Counted from the stretch's first letter, positions 16,902-26,730 are shown. The stretch is DNA of 64,000 nucleotides from RBG-16-66-20 sp049651845 (GCA_049651845.1 JBASCW010000044.1:1-64000); one strand, 5' to 3'. Numbers and translations are program-made. Notes: a model not told the origin generated them from the sequence alone.

Positions 16902-17645
16902 ATGAGCGCACTGATCCCTTTTCCCGACGGCGGCTTCCGTTTTCTGGAGGGCGTGTTTCCCTATTCGCAGGGCGTGGCGGCGCTGCCCGGCTTCGCCATC
17001 GAGCGGGCGCGTTTCGCGCGGCCGGTGCCGGTGACCGAGGGATTCCGCCGCATCGCCGACTACCTGTCCTCGATCGGGCGGCCGAAAACCGCGTTCTGCG
17101 CCTGCGAGCTGCGCTCGCCGAAGCCATTCACGTTCGCCGGCTTCGGCGATTTCAACAAGGGCTACGTGGCGGTGCTGGAGCAGTGGGGCCTCTACCGCGA
17201 CGGCGACAACCCGGTGGCGCGCTCCAACGTCGCCCCGGAGATCGACCCGCCGGTCGAACCCTGCTTCTACGCCTTCAGCTACACGGTGCCGTCGAAAGAG
17301 ACCGGCTCGTTCGTCGTCGCCGGCAGCGGCGAGTGGCCCGAGGGCGGGCGATTTCCCGAGGACATCGTCGCGCGCGGCGACGTGTCACCGGCGGGCATGG
17401 CGCTGAAGGCCGACCATGTACTGGCCACGATGGACGCGCGCATCAGGGGTTTGGGCGCGAGCTGGGCGCAGGCGACCGTCACCCAGCTCTACACCGCCGA
17501 GAAGATCGAGCATCTCGTGGCCAGGATCCAGAACCACATCCGCCCCAGCAGCCTCACCTGGCACTACTGCCGGCCGCCGATCGCGGGACTTGAATTCGAG
17601 ATGGACCTGCGCGGGGTCAGCGTGGAGCGGGTGCTGCCGGCCTAG
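16902..17645 (+). CDS. RidA-fold protein related to 2-amino-5-chloromuconate deaminase (CnbZ-like)
   Basis: 247 aa. The fold resembles two RidA/YjgF-like halves; segments such as FPYSQGVAALPGFAIERARF, FCACELRSPKPFTFAGFGDF and NVAPEIDPPVEPCFYAFSYT match proteins annotated as CnbZ, which removes ammonia from 2-amino-5-chloromuconate in chloronitrobenzene degradation (recalled, not searched). Many homologues lie outside that pathway, so the general role is imine/enamine deamination. TAGAGT sits nine bases before the ATG with no Shine-Dalgarno, suggesting a very short leader. The last 29 bp overlap the convergent permease gene. Confidence 0.65.
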   Translation: MSALIPFPDGGFRFLEGVFPYSQGVAALPGFAIERARFARPVPVTEGFRRIADYLSSIGRPKTAFCACELRSPKPFTFAGFGDFNKGYVAVLEQWGLYRDGDNPVARSNVAPEIDPPVEPCFYAFSYTVPSKETGSFVVAGSGEWPEGGRFPEDIVARGDVSPAGMALKADHVLATMDARIRGLGASWAQATVTQLYTAEKIEHLVARIQNHIRPSSLTWHYCRPPIAGLEFEMDLRGVSVERVLPA

Positions 17646-18642
17646 ACGGGGGAGGGGCCCCGTCTTGCCTCCCGGGCTTGCGCTTTCCCCAAGCCTCGAG
17701 CGCCGCGCCAAGGATGCCCTTCGGCATGTAAATGATGAAGAGCACCAGCATCAGGCCGTAGACCGCCAGGTCGAGCGCCGGGAACTGCTTGAAGGAGTCG
17801 CCGAGCGCGAGGCGCAGGCCCTCGGCGAGCATCAGCGTGAACACCGCGCCCACCGTCGGCCCGAGCATCACGTACATGCCGCCGGCGATGACGCCGAACA
17901 CCATCTGCAGCGAGATGCCGATACCCGACACCGTTTCCGGGTTGATGTAGGTCTGGTACTGCGCGTACAGCACGCCGCCCAGGCTGGTCATCACCGCCGA
18001 GATCACCGTCACGAAGAGTTTGGAGCGCGTGACGTTGATGCCGATCGAGGCGGCGGCGTCCTCCTCCTGGCTGATCGCCTCCAGCGCGATGCGCGTCATG
18101 CTGCGGTCCACGCGCGCCCACACCCACAGCGCCAGCAGCCAGAAGGCGAGCACGATGTAGAACCAGACCAGCTTGTCGGAGAACTGCAGCGCGGACAGCG
18201 ACCAGGCGTTGCCCTGCGCGAGCGCGGTGTTGGGCGTGGCGCCCAGCGACCCGCCAGTCTGGTCGCGCAGCGCGACGATGATGAGCCGGGTCACCTCCGA
18301 GAGCGCCAGCGTCACCAGCGCGAAGTAGTGGCCGACGATCTTGAAGCGAAAGCACGGAAAGCCGATCACCAGCGCCACCGCCACCGAGGCGAGCACGCCG
18401 ACCACCGCGCCCAGCCAGGGCGACACGCCGAACAGGTTCCACAGCATCACCACCGAGTAGGCGCCTATGCCGAGGAAGGCGCCGTGGCCGAAGCTCACCA
18501 GGCCGAGGCGCCCCATGATCGACCAGCTGGTGTACACGTAGCCCCACAGCAGGCACATGATCACCAGGTGCAGCGGGTAGTTGCCGATGCCGGCGAGCGG
18601 CAGCGCGGCGAGCGCTGCGGCGATGAGGAGGGCCGCTTTCAC
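17617..18642 (-). CDS. livM: Branched-chain amino acid-type ABC transporter permease (LivM family)
   Basis: 341 aa with about nine hydrophobic segments. The LivM signature MGRLGLVSFGHGAFLGIGAY near the N-terminus and the EAA-like coupling loop ISQEEDAAASIGINVTRSKL are both present. It pairs with the LivH-type permease directly upstream (1 bp gap). It is the last gene of the run that starts at 26696. The C-terminal tail (KRKPGRQDGAPPPSRP) is basic and Pro-rich. The substrate is set by the binding protein at 21044 and need not be an amino acid. Confidence 0.9.
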   Translation of the reverse strand: MKAALLIAAALAALPLAGIGNYPLHLVIMCLLWGYVYTSWSIMGRLGLVSFGHGAFLGIGAYSVVMLWNLFGVSPWLGAVVGVLASVAVALVIGFPCFRFKIVGHYFALVTLALSEVTRLIIVALRDQTGGSLGATPNTALAQGNAWSLSALQFSDKLVWFYIVLAFWLLALWVWARVDRSMTRIALEAISQEEDAAASIGINVTRSKLFVTVISAVMTSLGGVLYAQYQTYINPETVSGIGISLQMVFGVIAGGMYVMLGPTVGAVFTLMLAEGLRLALGDSFKQFPALDLAVYGLMLVLFIIYMPKGILGAALEAWGKRKPGRQDGAPPPSRPAAPAPR

Positions 18643-18643
18643 G

Positions 18644-19510
18644 TCACTTGCCTCCGAGGATGCCCTGCGGGCGCCAGAACATCACCGCGATGAAGAACAG
18701 GAACGCGATCACGTAGCCCCACTCGATCGCGAAGAAGAAGCCGCCCACGGAAATGAACTGCGCGAAGATGAAGGCGGCGATCAGCCCGCCCAGCATGTTG
18801 CCGAGGCCGCCCAGCACGCAGATCAGGAAGGTGATCGGGCCGAACGACAGGCCGATCGCCGGGTGAATGTCGTACTGCAGGACCAGCAGGCAGCCGCTCA
18901 GGCCCGCCAGTGCGCCGCCCAGCGCCGAGGTGACGGTGAAGATGCGGTTCGCGTCGACGCCCATCAGCGGCATGATCTGCCGGTCCTGGCTGATGGCGCG
19001 GATCGCGGTGCCGACGTAGGTGCGCGACAGGAACAGCCAGGTGCCGGCGACGCCGGCCACGGCGACCGCGAAGGCGATCAGCCGCGGCATCGAGAACGAC
19101 ATCTCGCCCAGCGCGAGCGGCGTCATCTTCACGCCGAGGTTGCGGAACTCGATGCCGAAGGCGAGGGTCGCTGCCGCCTGCAGGAAAAACAGCACGCCGC
19201 CGGTGACCAGCAGCTGGTTGATCGGCTCGGCGGCGAGCACCGGCCGGATCACGAAGCGGTGCAGCGCGGCGCCAAGCAGCGCCACCAGGGCGATGCCGGC
19301 CGCCATTGCCGCCAGCAGCGGCCAGGCGTACTTGGCGTGCAGCAGCCAGACCGCGTACATGCCGATCATGATCATCTCGGCGTAGCAGATCCACACCACG
19401 TCGATGACGCCGAAGATCAGGTTCAGGCCGAGCGACAGCAGCGCCAGCAGCCCGCCCAGCAGGATGCCGTTCAGCACCGCTTCCAGCAGAAAAACGTCGA
19501 AGACTTCCAT
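18644..19510 (-). CDS. livH: Branched-chain amino acid-type ABC transporter permease (LivH family)
   Basis: 288 aa, about eight membrane segments. The family start GILLGGLLALLSLGLNLIFG and the coupling loop AIRAISQDRQIMPLMGVDAN are clear. It lies between LivF and LivM in the usual order for these operons. Unlike many LivH proteins it has IDVVWICYAEMIMIG instead of the common xxNFAHGxLxMLG, a sequence difference in the first conserved loop that may reflect its substrate class. Start ATG 19510. Confidence 0.9.
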   Translation of the reverse strand: MEVFDVFLLEAVLNGILLGGLLALLSLGLNLIFGVIDVVWICYAEMIMIGMYAVWLLHAKYAWPLLAAMAAGIALVALLGAALHRFVIRPVLAAEPINQLLVTGGVLFFLQAAATLAFGIEFRNLGVKMTPLALGEMSFSMPRLIAFAVAVAGVAGTWLFLSRTYVGTAIRAISQDRQIMPLMGVDANRIFTVTSALGGALAGLSGCLLVLQYDIHPAIGLSFGPITFLICVLGGLGNMLGGLIAAFIFAQFISVGGFFFAIEWGYVIAFLFFIAVMFWRPQGILGGK

Positions 19511-19523
19511 CAGATCCCCCGCA

Positions 19524-20221
<698 letters not shown>

Positions 20222-20222
<1 letters not shown>

Positions 20223-21013
20223 CAGCCGGCGCCGGGGGGTACGGGGGGCGTGCCAGCGCCCCCCGTTCCGATCCTGTCCGCCACGGTCTTCTGCACATCC
20301 GCCGCGTCGGTGCCGAGATAGACCTCGATCACCTTCGGGTCGTGCGCCACCTCGGCCGGCTTGCCCTGCGCGATCACCTCGCCGTGGTCGAGCACGATGC
20401 AGCGGTCGACCACCCGCATCAGCGCGCCCATGATGTGCTCGACCCAGATGATGGTGATGCCGCGCTCGTTGCGAATCGCGGCCAGCATGTCGGCGGCCTG
20501 GTTCATCTCGCTCTCGTCCAGACCGCCGAGCGACTCATCCGCCAGCAGGATCTTCGGCTGCGTGGCGAGCGCGCGCGCCAGTTCGAGCTTCTTCAGCCCC
20601 GCGGCGCCCAGGCCGTCGACGCTGCCGGCCGGCAGCTTGACCAGGTCCAGCGCCTCCGACGCCACGGCATAGGATTTTTCCCTTGAAATTCCTGGATTCT
20701 GTCCATAGAAAGCGGCCAGCGCGACGTTATCGAGGATGGACAGCTTGCGGAACGGCCGCGGGATCTGGAAGGTGCGCGCGATGCCCCTGTGGCAGACCAC
20801 CGCGGGCGTCAGGCCGTCGATTTCTTCGCCCTTCAGGCGCACCGAGCCCGCCGTCGGCGCGTACAGCCCGGCGATCAGGTTGAAGGTGGTGCTCTTGCCC
20901 GAGCCGTTCGGCCCGATCAGGCCGAGGATCTCGCCCTCGGCGAGCGAGAACGAGACCTCGGAGACCGCGGTGAAGCCGCCGAACCGCTTGGTCAGGCCGC
21001 TGACTTCAAGCAC
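20222..21013 (-). CDS. livG: ABC transporter ATP-binding protein (LivG family)
   Basis: 263 aa. Walker A GPNGSGKST, the LivG-typical GIARTFQIPRPF, a slightly divergent signature region (GAAGLKKLELARALATQ) and Walker B ILLADESLGGLDES (Ser for the usual Pro after DE). The C-terminal HDPKVIEVYLGTDA extension is characteristic of LivG. Codons near 20685-20705 (SREKSYAVAS) are AT-rich relative to the rest. The C-terminal end past TDAADVQ is Gly/Pro-rich and probably disordered. Confidence 0.9.
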
Positions 21014-21043
21014 TTCCTTCGCTGCCCGTTGGGATGGCCGCCT

Positions 21044-22333
21044 TCACATCCCGTAGGGATGTCCTTTGGGGAAGGGAAAGATAGGATCCGTCGTGCGGAT
21101 CGCCTTCGGCCAGGCGACGTAGGTGCGGCCGTTCACGTACTGCATCACCACCGGCGAGGAACGTTCGTTCTGCCCGGCCATCGCGTGCCCCGGCGGGAAG
21201 AACTTCACGCCGTAGCCCTGGATGGTGCCGCCCACCGGGATGTCGGTCTCCAGGGACGCCTTGCGGAGCGCCTCCGAATCGATGCCGCCGTGCTTCTTGA
21301 TCGCGCGCGGCAGCACGTCGGTAAAGAGGATCCACGACTGGTTGAAGCCCATCGAGGCGTGCGGCGGCACGTCGGCCGGGCCCTTCACCGCCTGGTAGCG
21401 CTTGACCATCTCCTTGGTCAGATCGCCCAGGCCGGGCTTCAGCGTCTTCGGATCGAGCAGTTGCGCCGCCACCGGGTCGACGTTGAAGAAGTAGTTCACG
21501 TCGGCGCCGAAGGTCTCGGTCAGCTTGCCGATCTGGCCGTAGCCGGCGCCGTGGCCGATGATGCCCTTGAACTTCAGGCCCTGCTCGCGCGACTGGCGCA
21601 GGAAGAGGGTGATGTCCGGGTTGTAGCCGGTGTGCAGCAGGATGTCGGCGCGCGCGCGCTTCAACTTGGTCACCAGGCTCGAGAGGTCGGGCGAAGAGGC
21701 GGCATAGCCCTCCTTCAGCGTCACGTCCATGCCGAGCGACTTGCACTTCGCCTCGTTGCCCATCGCCACGCCGGCGCCGTAGGGGCCGTCCTCGTAGATG
21801 ATGGCGACCTTGACCTTCTTCGGGTCCATGCCGAGCTTCTCTTTCGCGTTCTCGGCGATGTAGGAGCAGGAGGCCTCGCCGAACTGGTCGGAGTGCACCT
21901 GCGGCCGGAACACGTAGGAGAGCTTCTTGTCCTTGAACACCGCCGAGGCGACGCAGACGTTGGCCCACATGAATTTCTTCGACGCGTCGGCGCGCTGCGC
22001 CATCGGCACGCAGTGCGCGCTGGAGTACACGCCCATGATCAGGTTGACCTTCTCCTGGTCGAGCAGCCGCGTCATTTCGTTGATCGCCACCTCGGTCTTC
22101 GACTGCGCGTCGGCGTAGATCGGCACGATCTTGTAGCCCTCGACGCCGCCCTTCTCGTTCATCATGTCGATGGCGATCTTGGTGCCGAGGCCCGCGGCTT
22201 CCGAGCCGCCGGCGGCGAAGGCGCCGGTGTAGTCGTAGATCACCCCGACCTTGATCTCCTTCTGTGCCTGCGCGGCAGAAATCGAAAGTGCGGCGAGTGC
22301 TGCGGCCGCGACGATAGTGCGATGCGTCGTCAT
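21044..22333 (-). CDS. ABC transporter substrate-binding protein (Peripla_BP_6 / LivK-like)
   Basis: 429 aa. The signal peptide (AAAALAALSISAAQAQ, cleavage after AQA) directs it to the periplasm. The mature protein opens with KEIKVGVIYDYTGAFAAGGS, the type I binding fold that recognises amino- and carboxyl-like or aromatic ligands. ATG 22333 is preceded by GGAGGAGGG, a strong ribosome site suited to the high level needed for a binding protein. It overlaps the GMC gene stop by 4 nt, so uptake and oxidation are co-expressed. A Cys-rich region (SSAHCVPM, ANVCVAS, ASCSY) is notable. Substrate unknown. Confidence 0.9.
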   Translation of the reverse strand: MTTHRTIVAAAALAALSISAAQAQKEIKVGVIYDYTGAFAAGGSEAAGLGTKIAIDMMNEKGGVEGYKIVPIYADAQSKTEVAINEMTRLLDQEKVNLIMGVYSSAHCVPMAQRADASKKFMWANVCVASAVFKDKKLSYVFRPQVHSDQFGEASCSYIAENAKEKLGMDPKKVKVAIIYEDGPYGAGVAMGNEAKCKSLGMDVTLKEGYAASSPDLSSLVTKLKRARADILLHTGYNPDITLFLRQSREQGLKFKGIIGHGAGYGQIGKLTETFGADVNYFFNVDPVAAQLLDPKTLKPGLGDLTKEMVKRYQAVKGPADVPPHASMGFNQSWILFTDVLPRAIKKHGGIDSEALRKASLETDIPVGGTIQGYGVKFFPPGHAMAGQNERSSPVVMQYVNGRTYVAWPKAIRTTDPIFPFPKGHPYGM

Positions 22334-23928
22334 GGTGTCCCTCCTCCTTGATTCGAGTCTATCAGGTCGGCCGCTTTCTCCGCGATAGCGATCACCGCCG
22401 CGTTGGTATTGCCTGACACGACCGCCGGCATCACCGAAGCATCCACCACCCGCAGACCTTGCAGTCCCCTGACGCGCAGCTGCGAGTCCACCACCGAGCG
22501 CCCGTCGGTGCCCATGCGGCAGGTCGAGGTGGGGTGGAACACCGTGTCGCCCGACTCGCGGCAGAAGGCGAGCAGTTCGTCGTCGGTCTGCGCCTGGGCG
22601 CCGGGGAACTCCTCGCGCACGATGTAGTCGGCGAGCGGCTTCGCCGCGGCGATGCGGCGGACGAAGCGCAGGCCCTCGACCATCACGCGCCGGTCGTTCT
22701 CGGTGGCGAGATAGTTGTAGCGGATCGCCGGCGGCGCGGCCGGGTCGGCGGAGCGGATGCGCACCGAGCCGCGCGACTCGACCTGCAGCTGGGAGACCGA
22801 CAGCGTGAAGCCGGAGAACGGGTGCAGCACGCCGCCGCGCTTGGCGGTGGAGAAGTTGATGAAGTAGATCTGCGCGTCGGGGCGCTTGAGCTCCGGGCGC
22901 GTGCGCACGAAGGCCGCGGCGTACCCGGCGGCGATGGTGAGCGGCCCGCGCTTGAACAACAGCCACTGCAGGCCGATCTTCGCCTGGCGCAGCAGGCTCG
23001 CCATGTCGTCGTTCAGCGTGATGGGCTTGGAGCAGCGCCAGAAGCTGCGGCCATAGAAGTGATCCTGCAGCTGCTCGCCGACCTCGGGCGCATCCATCAC
23101 CACCGGGATGCCGTGGCGCTGCAGCAGCTCGCCGGGCCCGACGCCCGAGAGCTGCAGGAGCTGCGGCGAGTTGAACGTGCCGCCGCAGAGGATGATTTCG
23201 CGCTTCGCTCTTGCTTCGATCGTCTGTTGATCTTTTCTGTATTGAATCGCCACAGCCTTCTTCTGATCAAAGACGACTTTCAAGACCAGTGCTTCCGTCA
23301 AGACAGTCAGATTCGGCCGCTTTTCCGCTTCGCGCAGGTAGCCGACCGCGGTGCTCGCGCGCCGGCCGTTCCAGGTCGTGCACTGGTAGTAGCCCGTGCC
23401 TTCCTGCGTGTCGCCGTTGAAATCGTGGTTGCGCGGCACGCCCACGGCGGCCGCCGACTCGATGAAGGCGTCGGCCAGCTCGTGGCGCTCCATGTCCGAC
23501 ACGCCGATCGGGCCGCCCGCGCCGTGCAGCTCGCTCGCGCCGCGCTGCTGATTCTGCGACTTCCTGAAGTAGGGCAGCAGCTCGGAATACGACCAGCCGG
23601 GCACTTCCCAGCCGTCGTAGTCCTCGGGCTGGCCGCGGATGTAGACCAGGCCGTTGATCGAGGACGAGCCGCCCAGCACCTTGCCGCGCGGGCTGAACAT
23701 GCGCCGGCCGCCGAGGCTGGGCTCGGGCTCCGATTCGTAGGCCCAGTTGACGTCGCGCCGCGTGAAGAGCTTGCCGTAGCCGAGCGGCACGCGGATCCAG
23801 AAATCGGTGTCGCGCGGTCCGGCCTCGAGCAGCAGCACCGTGGACCGGCCGTCCGCCGTGAGCCGGTTGGCCAGCACGCAGCCCGCCGAGCCCGCGCCGA
23901 CGACGATGTAGTCGAAAACCTCCGCCAC
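22330..23928 (-). CDS. GMC-family FAD oxidoreductase (choline/alcohol dehydrogenase-like)
   Basis: 532 aa. The FAD Rossmann motif VVGAGSAGCVLANRL sits at the N-terminus. The GMC signature PRGKVLGGSSSINGLVYIRG and the second signature GGTFNSPQLLQLSGVGP follow. The catalytic His lies in FHPTSTCRMG (~463) and the C-terminal Asn in NTNAAVIAIAEKA (~506). It oxidises a primary or secondary alcohol. A codon patch at 23205-23290 (IQYRKDQQTIEARAKREI) uses AGA twice. The gene is six bases downstream of the ATC-hydrolase-like gene and overlaps the binding-protein gene, tying it to the imported compound. Confidence 0.9.
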   Translation of the reverse strand: MAEVFDYIVVGAGSAGCVLANRLTADGRSTVLLLEAGPRDTDFWIRVPLGYGKLFTRRDVNWAYESEPEPSLGGRRMFSPRGKVLGGSSSINGLVYIRGQPEDYDGWEVPGWSYSELLPYFRKSQNQQRGASELHGAGGPIGVSDMERHELADAFIESAAAVGVPRNHDFNGDTQEGTGYYQCTTWNGRRASTAVGYLREAEKRPNLTVLTEALVLKVVFDQKKAVAIQYRKDQQTIEARAKREIILCGGTFNSPQLLQLSGVGPGELLQRHGIPVVMDAPEVGEQLQDHFYGRSFWRCSKPITLNDDMASLLRQAKIGLQWLLFKRGPLTIAAGYAAAFVRTRPELKRPDAQIYFINFSTAKRGGVLHPFSGFTLSVSQLQVESRGSVRIRSADPAAPPAIRYNYLATENDRRVMVEGLRFVRRIAAAKPLADYIVREEFPGAQAQTDDELLAFCRESGDTVFHPTSTCRMGTDGRSVVDSQLRVRGLQGLRVVDASVMPAVVSGNTNAAVIAIAEKAADLIDSNQGGGTP

Positions 23929-23934
23929 GCGCGC

Positions 23935-24411
23935 TCAGTCGCCGCGCTGGATGGACAGGTGGCAGCAACCCTCGGCGCCGGGCGCCCAGGTACGGTTCTC
24001 GACCTTGAAGCCGGCGCCGCGGAACAGGCCCTGGTCGACCGCCCCAGCGATGCGGCACAGCGTCGCGATCCTGTCCTCGGCGAGGCCCGCCTCGCGCCAG
24101 GCGTCCTTGAGCGGGCAGGAATGCAGCTGGATCTCGAGGTGATCCCGGTCGCAGCGCAGCACCTGCGGCGCGAACAGCTCGGCGCCGCCGGGCACGTGCT
24201 CGAGGAAGTCCTTCTTCAGCCCCTCCAGGTCGTCCGGCGCATGCCGCGCGAGCGACTTCCCGGCCGAAAGCCCGCGCTGGAAGATCGCCTCCGAGAGCAG
24301 CGTCTCGGCGCGCTTCTCGCCGACCTCCGCGCAAAGCACGTCGTAGATCTCCATGTAGATGAGCGCCCGGTTCTTGATCTGTCCGATGAGGTCCCTGCGA
24401 TCGTTGCTCAT
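23935..24411 (-). CDS. L-2-amino-thiazoline-4-carboxylate hydrolase family protein
   Basis: 158 aa. The segments RDLIGQIKNRALIYMEIYD, FLEHVPGGAELFAPQVLRCD, HSCPLKDAWREAGL and the two-Cys end GCCHLSIQRGD resemble the ATC-hydrolase family, whose founding member opens the thiazoline ring on the way to L-cysteine (family recalled, not searched). Many family members have no proven substrate. The start at 24411 has GAGGTGACC before it. It lies 2 bp from the SDR gene and 6 bp from the GMC gene, so its substrate is likely an intermediate of the same pathway. Confidence 0.68.
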   Translation of the reverse strand: MSNDRRDLIGQIKNRALIYMEIYDVLCAEVGEKRAETLLSEAIFQRGLSAGKSLARHAPDDLEGLKKDFLEHVPGGAELFAPQVLRCDRDHLEIQLHSCPLKDAWREAGLAEDRIATLCRIAGAVDQGLFRGAGFKVENRTWAPGAEGCCHLSIQRGD

Positions 24412-24413
24412 GG

Positions 24414-25163
24414 TCACCTCGGCGGTTGGATGTGCAAGCCACCATCTACGAAAATCGCCTCGCCGGTGACCTGGCGCGCGCCCTCGATCAGCCAGACGAT
24501 GGTCTCGGCGACGTCCTCGGGCCGCGCGTAGTCCTTGAGCGGCACCATGGCGGCATAGTGCTCGGCAGCCTTGCTCGCGCCCGCCATGCCGAGCGCGTTG
24601 TGCTGCCAGGGCGTGTCCACGTAGCCCGGGCACACGGCGTTCACGCGCACCTCGGGCCCGAGCACGCGCGCGAGCGAATAGGTCATCGCATTGAGCGCGG
24701 ACTTCGACGCCGCATAGGCGATCGACGAGCCCACGCCGAGCAGCGAAGCGACCGAGGAGACGTTCACCACCGCGCCCTTGGCGGCCTTCAGCGCCGGCGC
24801 GCAGGCGCGCACCATCTGGAACGGGCCCACGACGTTGACGCGGTAGATGCGCAGGAAATCGTCGGCCGAGAGGCCGTCGAGGTCCGTGTGCTTGACGAAC
24901 TTGGTAATACCCGCGTTGTTGACGAGCGCGTCCACGCGCCCCCACTTGTCGAGCGCGGCCTTGACCAGCCGGCGGCAATCGTCGTCCTGGCCGGTGTCGG
25001 CCTGCACCAGGATCGAATCCGGGCATTTCTTCCGGACCTGCTCGGCCTTGTCCTTGCTCTTGGAGTAGTTGATCAGCACCGACCAGCCGCGCTTCGCGAG
25101 CTCGACGGCGGTCGCCGCGCCGATGCCGGACGCGGATCCTGTGACGATTGCGACTTTGCTCAT
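24414..25163 (-). CDS. SDR-family oxidoreductase
   Basis: 249 aa, classical short-chain dehydrogenase. TGSASGIG at 8-15 binds the cofactor, NNAG is at 82-85, Ser136/137 and Tyr150-x3-Lys154 form the active site, and PGYVDTP and the C-terminal GEAIFVDGGLH complete the fold. NYSKSKDKA after the second strand suggests NADP preference, tentatively. It overlaps the cyclase gene by 4 nt and precedes the ATC-hydrolase-like gene by 2 bp. It probably oxidises or reduces a hydroxyl in the same catabolic route. Confidence 0.88.
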   Translation of the reverse strand: MSKVAIVTGSASGIGAATAVELAKRGWSVLINYSKSKDKAEQVRKKCPDSILVQADTGQDDDCRRLVKAALDKWGRVDALVNNAGITKFVKHTDLDGLSADDFLRIYRVNVVGPFQMVRACAPALKAAKGAVVNVSSVASLLGVGSSIAYAASKSALNAMTYSLARVLGPEVRVNAVCPGYVDTPWQHNALGMAGASKAAEHYAAMVPLKDYARPEDVAETIVWLIEGARQVTGEAIFVDGGLHIQPPR

Positions 25164-26206
25164 ACGGTAGCCACCGGGGTTGCGGGTGAACCTACGGCGC
25201 CCGGCAGCCGGAGCGGCGGGGCGGTGAGGAGGAAACGGTTGCGCTTGTGCTCGCGCAGCCAGCTGGCCAGCCTGGTGAGGTACCAGAGCTCGCCCAGGTG
25301 GATGCCGTTCTTGAACAGGCAGTGCTGGTGCAGAGGCAGCATGGCGTGCGCGGTGGTCTTCCAGGGCTCCACGCCGAAGAGCTCGACCGCGTAGTTGTCG
25401 GCGGCGAGCACCGACAGGCCAGAGTCCGTCACCCACTGCAGCAGCTTGTCGTCGCGACCGTCCAGGCCGGTGCAGGTCTTGTGCAGCGCCTCGGGCGTCG
25501 GGTTCTTCTTGAACTCCATCACCATCTCGGCGAAACCCGTGTGCAGGCAAACGATATCGCCACGTTCTATTTCTATGTTGTCTTTTTCAATTATTTTTCT
25601 CAAATCATCAAAACCCACTGCGCGTCGCTCGCGACCGAAATGCGCATGCAGGTCGATCATCACGCCGCGGCCCTGCACGCCGTGCTCGGCGAGGTTCTGG
25701 ATGCCGAGCGCCTCGGCGCGGCTGCCCTCGAAGCGCGCCCAGGATTCCGCGTTCGGGTTCTCTTTCGCGGGCACGATGTCCTTGCCCGCGCGAAAGCCGT
25801 TGTAGAACACCGGCTCCGGCGTGCCGTCGCCGTCGGCGTCGAACAGGCTGCCCACGTGCGCGAACGAGTCCCACTGCGTCGAGTACTGCAGCGTGAGCAG
25901 CACCAGGTCGTCGCAGACAACGTCGGTCTGCATCGGGTTGTCCTGGCGCACCTCGTAGGCGAAGTTCTGGCGGCCCTCCCGGTAGGTGGCGGCCAGGCGC
26001 GGCGGATGGCGCCGCGGGTTGAGCGCGTTGCCGCCCGGATAGTCGAGCGGCAGCGACAGCACGAAGGTGAGGCCCTCCTTCACCTCGCGCACGCCCTGCA
26101 GCACCTTCTCGGGCGTCACCCAGTTCATGCGCCCGCGCTGGTCGTCCTCGCCGAAATCGCCCCAGTTGGAATCCGGCGGGCGCTGCTGCCAGCGTTTGCT
26201 TTTCAT
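25160..26206 (-). CDS. Cyclase-family metal-dependent hydrolase
   Basis: 348 aa. The kynurenine formamidase / isatin hydrolase fold is indicated by STQWDSFAHVG, whose Asp113 and His117 match the metal-binding end of the family motif HxGTHxDxPxH, and by ERGDIVCLHTGF and FGVEPWKTTAHAMLP. Enzymes of this subgroup hydrolyse amides or lactam-like rings. The stretch at 25560-25620 encodes FDDLRKIIEKDNIEIE with AGA, AAA and three ATA codons, strikingly unlike the rest of the gene. The first residues are followed within 4 nt by the SDR gene. Substrate unknown. Confidence 0.82.
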   Translation of the reverse strand: MKSKRWQQRPPDSNWGDFGEDDQRGRMNWVTPEKVLQGVREVKEGLTFVLSLPLDYPGGNALNPRRHPPRLAATYREGRQNFAYEVRQDNPMQTDVVCDDLVLLTLQYSTQWDSFAHVGSLFDADGDGTPEPVFYNGFRAGKDIVPAKENPNAESWARFEGSRAEALGIQNLAEHGVQGRGVMIDLHAHFGRERRAVGFDDLRKIIEKDNIEIERGDIVCLHTGFAEMVMEFKKNPTPEALHKTCTGLDGRDDKLLQWVTDSGLSVLAADNYAVELFGVEPWKTTAHAMLPLHQHCLFKNGIHLGELWYLTRLASWLREHKRNRFLLTAPPLRLPGAVGSPATPVATV

Positions 26207-26237
26207 TCGTTGTTCGCGAAGAACGAGAACGGAACGG

Positions 26238-26696
26238 CTAGAAATAGTGCCGGCTGATCGCTTCGAGCACGCAGACCGGCCTGTCGCCGCCCTCGCGCTC
26301 GATCTTCACGGACCAGGTGGTCTGCACGCCGTTGCCCTCGATCCTGTCGTAGCCGGCGAGCGTGAAACGGCCGCGGATCCTCGCGCCCGCGGGCACCGGC
26401 GCAGTGAAGCGCACCTTGTTCAGGCCATAGTTCACGCCCATCCTGCGGTCGGAGAACTCGAACGTGGACTCCGAGAGCTTGGGCAGCATCGACAGCGTGA
26501 GGAAGCCGTGTGCGATGGTGGTGCCGAACGGCGAATCCTTGGCGCGCTTCGGATCGCAGTGGATCCACTGGAAATCCTCGGTCGCGCGGGCGAACTCGTC
26601 GATGCGCTGCTGCGAAATCTCCACCCACGGCGACACGCCGCATTCCTGACCGACCTTCGATTCCAGCTCGCGAAGCTTGACCTGCGTTGTCGCCAT
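26238..26696 (-). CDS. MaoC-family dehydratase/hydratase
   Basis: 152 aa single hot-dog domain. The hydratase-2 motif DFQWIHCDPKRA gives Asp41 and His46, the catalytic pair of R-specific enoyl-CoA hydratases, followed by FGTTIAHGFLTLSML. It would hydrate or dehydrate an acyl-CoA. It is the first gene of the ten-gene minus-strand run, 31 bp before the cyclase gene. It might instead belong with the acyl-CoA genes further upstream on the same strand. Confidence 0.88.
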   Translation of the reverse strand: MATTQVKLRELESKVGQECGVSPWVEISQQRIDEFARATEDFQWIHCDPKRAKDSPFGTTIAHGFLTLSMLPKLSESTFEFSDRRMGVNYGLNKVRFTAPVPAGARIRGRFTLAGYDRIEGNGVQTTWSVKIEREGGDRPVCVLEAISRHYF

Positions 26697-26730
26697 TCAT
26701 CCTCCCCCAGGGAATTCCGGATACTACAGG

